A DNA stretch of 55,418 bases, taken from assembly GCA_002490465.1 (NCBI GenBank), contig DKUB01000006.1, positions 1 to 55,418 of the forward strand, in the 5' to 3' direction. Shown here piece by piece: positions 52,871 to 55,418 of the stretch (positions are counted from its first letter, which is position 1; each line of letters starts with the position of its first letter). Made by a program: the position numbers and the translations under genes. Source of the stretch: Lachnoclostridium sp. UBA7215. Lineage in GTDB: Bacteria; Bacillota; Clostridia; Lachnospirales; Lachnospiraceae. The notes under the pieces were generated by a model that saw nothing but the letters and a program-made list of their open reading frames with translations, made no database searches and was not told the origin of the DNA.

Positions 52871-52926
52871 CCGATTGGATGCACAGTTACGCAGGTAGGT
52901 CTGATATGTCTGTGCATATAAATCGG
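52871..52926 (+). promoter_or_regulatory. Leader hairpin, possible antiterminator partner
   Basis: CCGATT/AATCGG (52871-52876 with 52921-52926) and ATGCACAG/CTGTGCAT (52879-52886 with 52910-52917) form a 14-bp interrupted stem. Its arm GTGCAT is complementary to ATGCAC in the downstream terminator (52981-52986), and its ATGCAC is complementary to the other terminator arm, so alternative folds are possible. Confidence 0.6.
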
Positions 52927-52978
52927 TAGGTGTAAGTTGTAATTATGACAGAATGCTTGTAATAGCCGATGATTTCAG

Positions 52979-53019
52979 AAATGCACTGGACATATTATGT
53001 TTGGTGCATTTTTTATTTT
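52979..53019 (+). terminator. Intrinsic terminator upstream of the GNAT gene (attenuator)
   Basis: AAATGCAC (52979-52986) pairs with GTGCATTT (53004-53011), and the stem continues through three G-U pairs to ACAT/ATGT, making a near-continuous 15-bp hairpin with loop ATT. It is followed by TTTTTT-A-TTTT (53009-53019). It lies 24 bases before the GNAT start codon and in the same transcript, so it should stop transcription unless prevented. Confidence 0.75.
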
Positions 53020-53042
53020 GCGCGGAAGGAAAGGAGATTTGT

Positions 53043-53576
53043 ATGAAATTAGCAAACGGAACAGAAGTCATTATCAAGCCTTATCAGGATGAAGATGCAG
53101 AAGAAATTGTCAATTTGATTATTAGAAATTTTAGAGAAATCAATGTAAAAGACTACGGAGAAAAAGCGATAGAGACACTTGTTGCCACGCATGATGTAAA
53201 GTGGTTTAAAAGCCTGGCAGAGTGTGCAAATGTGTATGTATTTTGGAATGAAAATAAAATTGTGGGGGTTGGTTCCATATCAAGCTTTTGGGGAAGTCCT
53301 ACAGAAAGTATATTGTTGACAGTTTTTGTGCTGCCGGAATTTCATGGGCAGAGAATTGGCAGCTATATCATGGACACGCTTGAATCCGATGCGCTGTTTT
53401 TAAGAGCGGAAAGAATAGAAATTCCTGCATCTATTACGGCTGTAGATTTTTATCGAAAAAAAGGATATGAATATAAAAATGGAATAAAAAAACTGGATGA
53501 TGAACAGCATTATCGGCTGGAGAAATTCAGAAAAATTAGTCAAATACCCCGCAGCAAGCTACGGGGCATGACTTGA
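53043..53576 (+). CDS. GNAT family N-acetyltransferase with attenuator leader
   Basis: This is a GNAT protein of about 177 residues; the acetyl-CoA site is TVFVLPEFHGQRIGSYIMDTL, with ITAVDFYRKKGYEYKNG at the end of the fold. It starts at ATG 53043 after GGAAAGGAG; the longer frame to 52953 crosses the terminator and is rejected. The last 13 residues (SQIPRSKLRGMT) are encoded by the inverted-repeat element inserted at 53539, which supplies the stop codon. The attenuator-like leader suggests induction by a ribosome-stalling compound, and a drug or peptide may be the acetyl acceptor. Confidence 0.88.
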   Translation: MKLANGTEVIIKPYQDEDAEEIVNLIIRNFREINVKDYGEKAIETLVATHDVKWFKSLAECANVYVFWNENKIVGVGSISSFWGSPTESILLTVFVLPEFHGQRIGSYIMDTLESDALFLRAERIEIPASITAVDFYRKKGYEYKNGIKKLDDEQHYRLEKFRKISQIPRSKLRGMT

Positions 53577-53638
53577 CTTCTTTTTAGCAAGTTACATGAA
53601 ATGAAACTTTTTCGCCCCAGAGGGGCGGGGTATTTGAC
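53539..53638 (+). repeat. 100-bp palindromic MITE/REP-like element
   Basis: Perfect 14-bp terminal arms, GTCAAATACCCCGC (53539-53552) and its complement (53625-53638), enclose smaller stems: CCCCG/CGGGG (53547-53566) and CGCCCC/GGGGCG (53613-53627). It carries no gene. It overlaps the 3' end of the GNAT gene and replaces its original C-terminus with about 13 new codons and a stop. The GC-rich ends contrast with the AT-rich flanks. Confidence 0.8.
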
Positions 53639-53650
53639 CCGCGCGCAGTC

Positions 53651-53678
53651 GCCAAACGCAAGCATGCTTGCGTTTGGC
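53651..53678. repeat. Perfect 28-bp palindrome
   Basis: The half-site GCCAAACGCAAGCA is followed directly by its exact complement, giving a 28-bp palindrome without spacer, 12 bases after the MITE-like element and about 40 before the next GNAT start. It could extrude as a cruciform, bind a dimeric protein or be a further part of the same mobile repeat. There is no T run, so it is not a typical terminator. Confidence 0.8.
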
Positions 53679-53717
53679 TCGTTGCGTACGCGAGAATAAA
53701 GTTAAGGAGGGATTACA

Positions 53718-54161
53718 ATGATAATCAGAATAATGAAGATTGAAGATTATGAAAAAATATATGATTTATGGATACATACGGAAGGGATGGGACTAAATAC
53801 AACGGATGATTCAAAGGAAGGGATTGAGAAATATTTATTGCGAAATCCCAATACATGCTTTGTTGCTGAAGATAACGGAACACTCATAGGCGTCATTATG
53901 AGTGGTCATGATGGACGCAGAGGCTTTATCCATCACACAACGGTCAGGAAAGAATACAGGGGGCAGGGAATCGGGAAAAAACTGGTTAATTCAGCAATGA
54001 CAGCTTTGGAAGCAGAGGGTATACACAAAGTAGCATTGGTGGCATTTGAGAAAAATGTATCGGGCAATATTTTCTGGGAAAAGGCTGGATTTACTGTAAG
54101 GAATGACTTGGTTTATAGAAATAAAAATATACATGAACTCGAAAGAATAGATTTGATTTAA
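53718..54161 (+). CDS. GNAT family N-acetyltransferase
   Basis: This 147-residue acetyltransferase has the acetyl-CoA loop TVRKEYRGQGIGKKLVNSAM and the C-terminal GNIFWEKAGFTVRND typical of RimI-like GNATs, with an N-terminal MIIRIMKIEDYEKIYDLW. AAGGAGG lies upstream of ATG 53718. The substrate is unknown. It is separated from the next GNAT gene by 13 bases, so the two are co-transcribed. Confidence 0.92.
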   Translation: MIIRIMKIEDYEKIYDLWIHTEGMGLNTTDDSKEGIEKYLLRNPNTCFVAEDNGTLIGVIMSGHDGRRGFIHHTTVRKEYRGQGIGKKLVNSAMTALEAEGIHKVALVAFEKNVSGNIFWEKAGFTVRNDLVYRNKNIHELERIDLI

Positions 54162-54174
54162 GAGGGAGGATATA

Positions 54175-54687
54175 ATGAAGGTAGAGTTATTAAGAGCAAA
54201 TATTGAAAATGCAAAAGAAATACACGCTATGCAGGTCGAGGCTTTCAAAGAACTATTAGAGAAATATCAGGATTTTGACACCAATCCCGCAAATGAAAAC
54301 ATAGAAAAAGTAGAAGCACGTTTGAAACAGGATTTTACCTATTACTATTTTATCTGTACAGAACAACAAAAGGTCGGGGCTATTCGTATTATTGACAAAA
54401 AGGAAAGCGGAAAAAACAAGAGAATTTCCCCTCTATTTATATTGCCGAGATTTCAAGGCAAGGGCATTGCACAGGAAGCAATCCGGTTATGTGAAGAAAG
54501 GCATGGAAACGGAAGCTGGGAATTGGATACTATTTTACAGGAATCCCGTAATTGCCATTTGTATGAGAAAATGGGGTATCGGCAGACGGGCAAAACAGAA
54601 GTCATAAATGAAAGGCTTACGTTGACATTTTATGAAAAAAAGGAATGTGTAGAGAGGTCTACAAATAGTTGGAAGATAACCATGTAG
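54175..54687 (+). CDS. GNAT family N-acetyltransferase
   Basis: This 170-residue acetyltransferase has the conserved FILPRFQGKGIAQEAIRLCEE loop and ILQESRNCHLYEKMGYRQTGK near the C-terminus. The usual second-half Asn-x-Tyr motif is present. GAGGGAGG precedes the ATG. The last 15 residues (ECVERSTNSWKITM) look unlike the family and may be read-through after a 3' change. It is the third GNAT in a row. Confidence 0.9.
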   Translation: MKVELLRANIENAKEIHAMQVEAFKELLEKYQDFDTNPANENIEKVEARLKQDFTYYYFICTEQQKVGAIRIIDKKESGKNKRISPLFILPRFQGKGIAQEAIRLCEERHGNGSWELDTILQESRNCHLYEKMGYRQTGKTEVINERLTLTFYEKKECVERSTNSWKITM

Positions 54688-54689
54688 TG

Positions 54690-54836
54690 ATGCATTGGAT
54701 TACGCAGTGTTATAAGCAAAGGCGGTATATGGTATTCATTAACAGTGGATATCGTTATGATAATGAGCTTGTAAAAGTCGGGAAATCTGATATAATTAAG
54801 GTATATATGAAAGAAGGCAGATGTTATACTGAATAA
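54690..54836 (+). CDS. Doubtful small ORF after the third GNAT
   Basis: This is a 48-codon frame beginning MHWITQCYKQRRYMVF, two bases after the GNAT stop. It lacks a clear RBS, and a promoter for downstream genes lies inside it. It may be a leftover C-terminal gene fragment. Low support. Confidence 0.2.
   Translation: MHWITQCYKQRRYMVFINSGYRYDNELVKVGKSDIIKVYMKEGRCYTE
54769..54796 (+). promoter_or_regulatory. Promoter of the toxin-antitoxin remnant
   Basis: TTGTAA (54769-54774) and a consensus TATAAT (54791-54796) are 16 bases apart. The next gene with a good RBS (GCAGGAGG) starts at 54916. Confidence 0.6.
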
Positions 54837-54915
54837 TGCATCAAGCAAAGGGGTTTTATTAAGCCTATAATCATCATATGAAATCAAATTTAGAAATGAA
54901 GAGCAGGAGGTCGTT

Positions 54916-55056
54916 ATGACATCAATCAGACAGGAAGCGATTGAAATGTTAGAAAAAGAAAGTATAGACTTAAATCAGTTTGTTATGAAATCGACAGAGC
55001 GCGGACAAGATGCGGATAAATATGTAAGGGAGTTGCGGGATAATGATAGATTTTAA
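54916..55056 (+). CDS. Small antitoxin-like protein
   Basis: This 46-residue protein (MTSIRQEAIEMLEKESIDLN..., ending YVRELRDNDRF) follows AGGAGG by five bases. Its helical, charged make-up and its overlap by 14 bases with a PIN-toxin remnant suggest the antitoxin half of a VapBC-like pair, perhaps shortened. No DNA-binding motif is clear. Confidence 0.55.
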   Translation: MTSIRQEAIEMLEKESIDLNQFVMKSTERGQDADKYVRELRDNDRF

Positions 55057-55198
55057 AAGAGTATTTATTGAGTATATGAATATAGAAGTGGTGAATATTG
55101 ATTCAGCAATAGTAAAAGAATGTGATATGTTCTTTACAAATGATAAACAACTTCAACAGGAAAAAGAACTTCCCTGTTTGACAATGGAAGATATATAG
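55043..55198 (+). pseudogene. PIN-domain (VapC-like) toxin remnant
   Basis: This 51-codon frame ends with CDMFFTNDKQLQQEKELPCLTMEDI, which matches the last strand and helix of PIN-domain toxins (pattern D-x-F-x-T-N-D-x-x-L). The first 25 residues do not contain the acidic N-terminal motif, and about 80-90 residues of a normal toxin (about 130-140) are missing. It is best read as a toxin gene with a large internal deletion, so without nuclease activity. Confidence 0.6.
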
Positions 55199-55418
55199 TA
55201 GCGCATACCTAAGAGAGTGGTGTATCAGTCAAAAGTTTTGATTTTTGGGTTGAGGCTGTAAAAAATCTTGTGTCTATAGAAGTTAGACTTTTCTGATAAG
55301 AATAAAATATGTACAGATTTTTTGTCGGTTTAATGTATATTATGTTGTCGAATTAGTTTTTCTATTTATAGTATAACCAGTTAGATGAAGTCTATACATC
55401 TTTTTTGATTTTTTTGCA
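55199..55418. other. AT-rich end of the window, no gene seen
   Basis: These 220 bases have no frame with an RBS, no clear hairpin with T run and no RNA gene that I recognise. A gene may begin beyond the window edge. Confidence 0.4.

Noticed and set aside
54690..54836. Fourth acetyltransferase fragment
   Set aside because: No GNAT motif is visible in the 48 codons; kept only as a doubtful ORF.

Overview
The window is a chromosomal segment of a spore-forming, low-to-moderate-GC Gram-positive bacterium, most likely a gut Lachnospiraceae (Clostridia). The evidence is a spoIIA/sigF/spoVA sporulation operon, type II-A CRISPR-Cas, CDP-glycerol polymerases of the teichoic-acid type, and Gram-positive ribosome-binding sites. 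No tRNA, rRNA, IS transposase or phage module was seen.

Region 1 (1-6280, mostly minus strand) is a type II-A CRISPR-Cas locus: cas9-cas1-cas2-csn2, then a 55-bp leader and the first 36-bp repeat at the window edge, so the spacers lie outside. A well-formed tracrRNA on the opposite strand (about 6114-6224) starts at its anti-repeat and lies wholly inside the predicted 5' leader of the cas mRNA. The locus abuts spoVAC without a terminator, and spoVAD and spoVAE are absent at this place.

Region 2 (6282-9535, minus) is the operon spoIIAA-spoIIAB-sigF-small membrane ORF-spoVAA-spoVAB-spoVAC. Region 3 (9667-31548, minus) is core metabolism and envelope: a zinc-ribbon TPR membrane protein, valS, a C39-like peptidase, a VanRS-like two-component system directly behind a spermidine/putrescine importer (potA, potB, fused potCD), an orphan Met-rich gene pair, luxS, three glycerophosphotransferases (two fused to GT2 domains with acidic inserts), leuS and an L,D-transpeptidase.

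Region 4 (31688-40887, both strands) has dedA, ytaF, a P-type Ca2+-ATPase, an alpha/beta-hydrolase lipoprotein, a DHH phosphoesterase, an alpha-amylase preceded by a 230-bp nested inverted-repeat element, a small orphan gene and a metallophosphoesterase.

Region 5 (40887-46600) is AT-rich accessory DNA with broken genes: a truncated AlbA-type regulator, a PadR operon with a secreted protein, two decayed genes, and a secreted caspase-fold-like protein next to a lipoprotein. Two secreted-protein genes have a start codon and poly-A tract one base out of frame with the signal peptide.

Region 6 (46710-55418, plus) has an XRE-BtrH-like fusion regulator, a LytTR/GHKL two-component system, a dCache-GGDEF diguanylate cyclase, three GNAT acetyltransferases and a toxin-antitoxin remnant. 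The first GNAT gene is preceded by a leader peptide, a hairpin and an intrinsic terminator, which together look like a ribosome-controlled attenuator. Its 3' end is overwritten by a 100-bp palindromic element.
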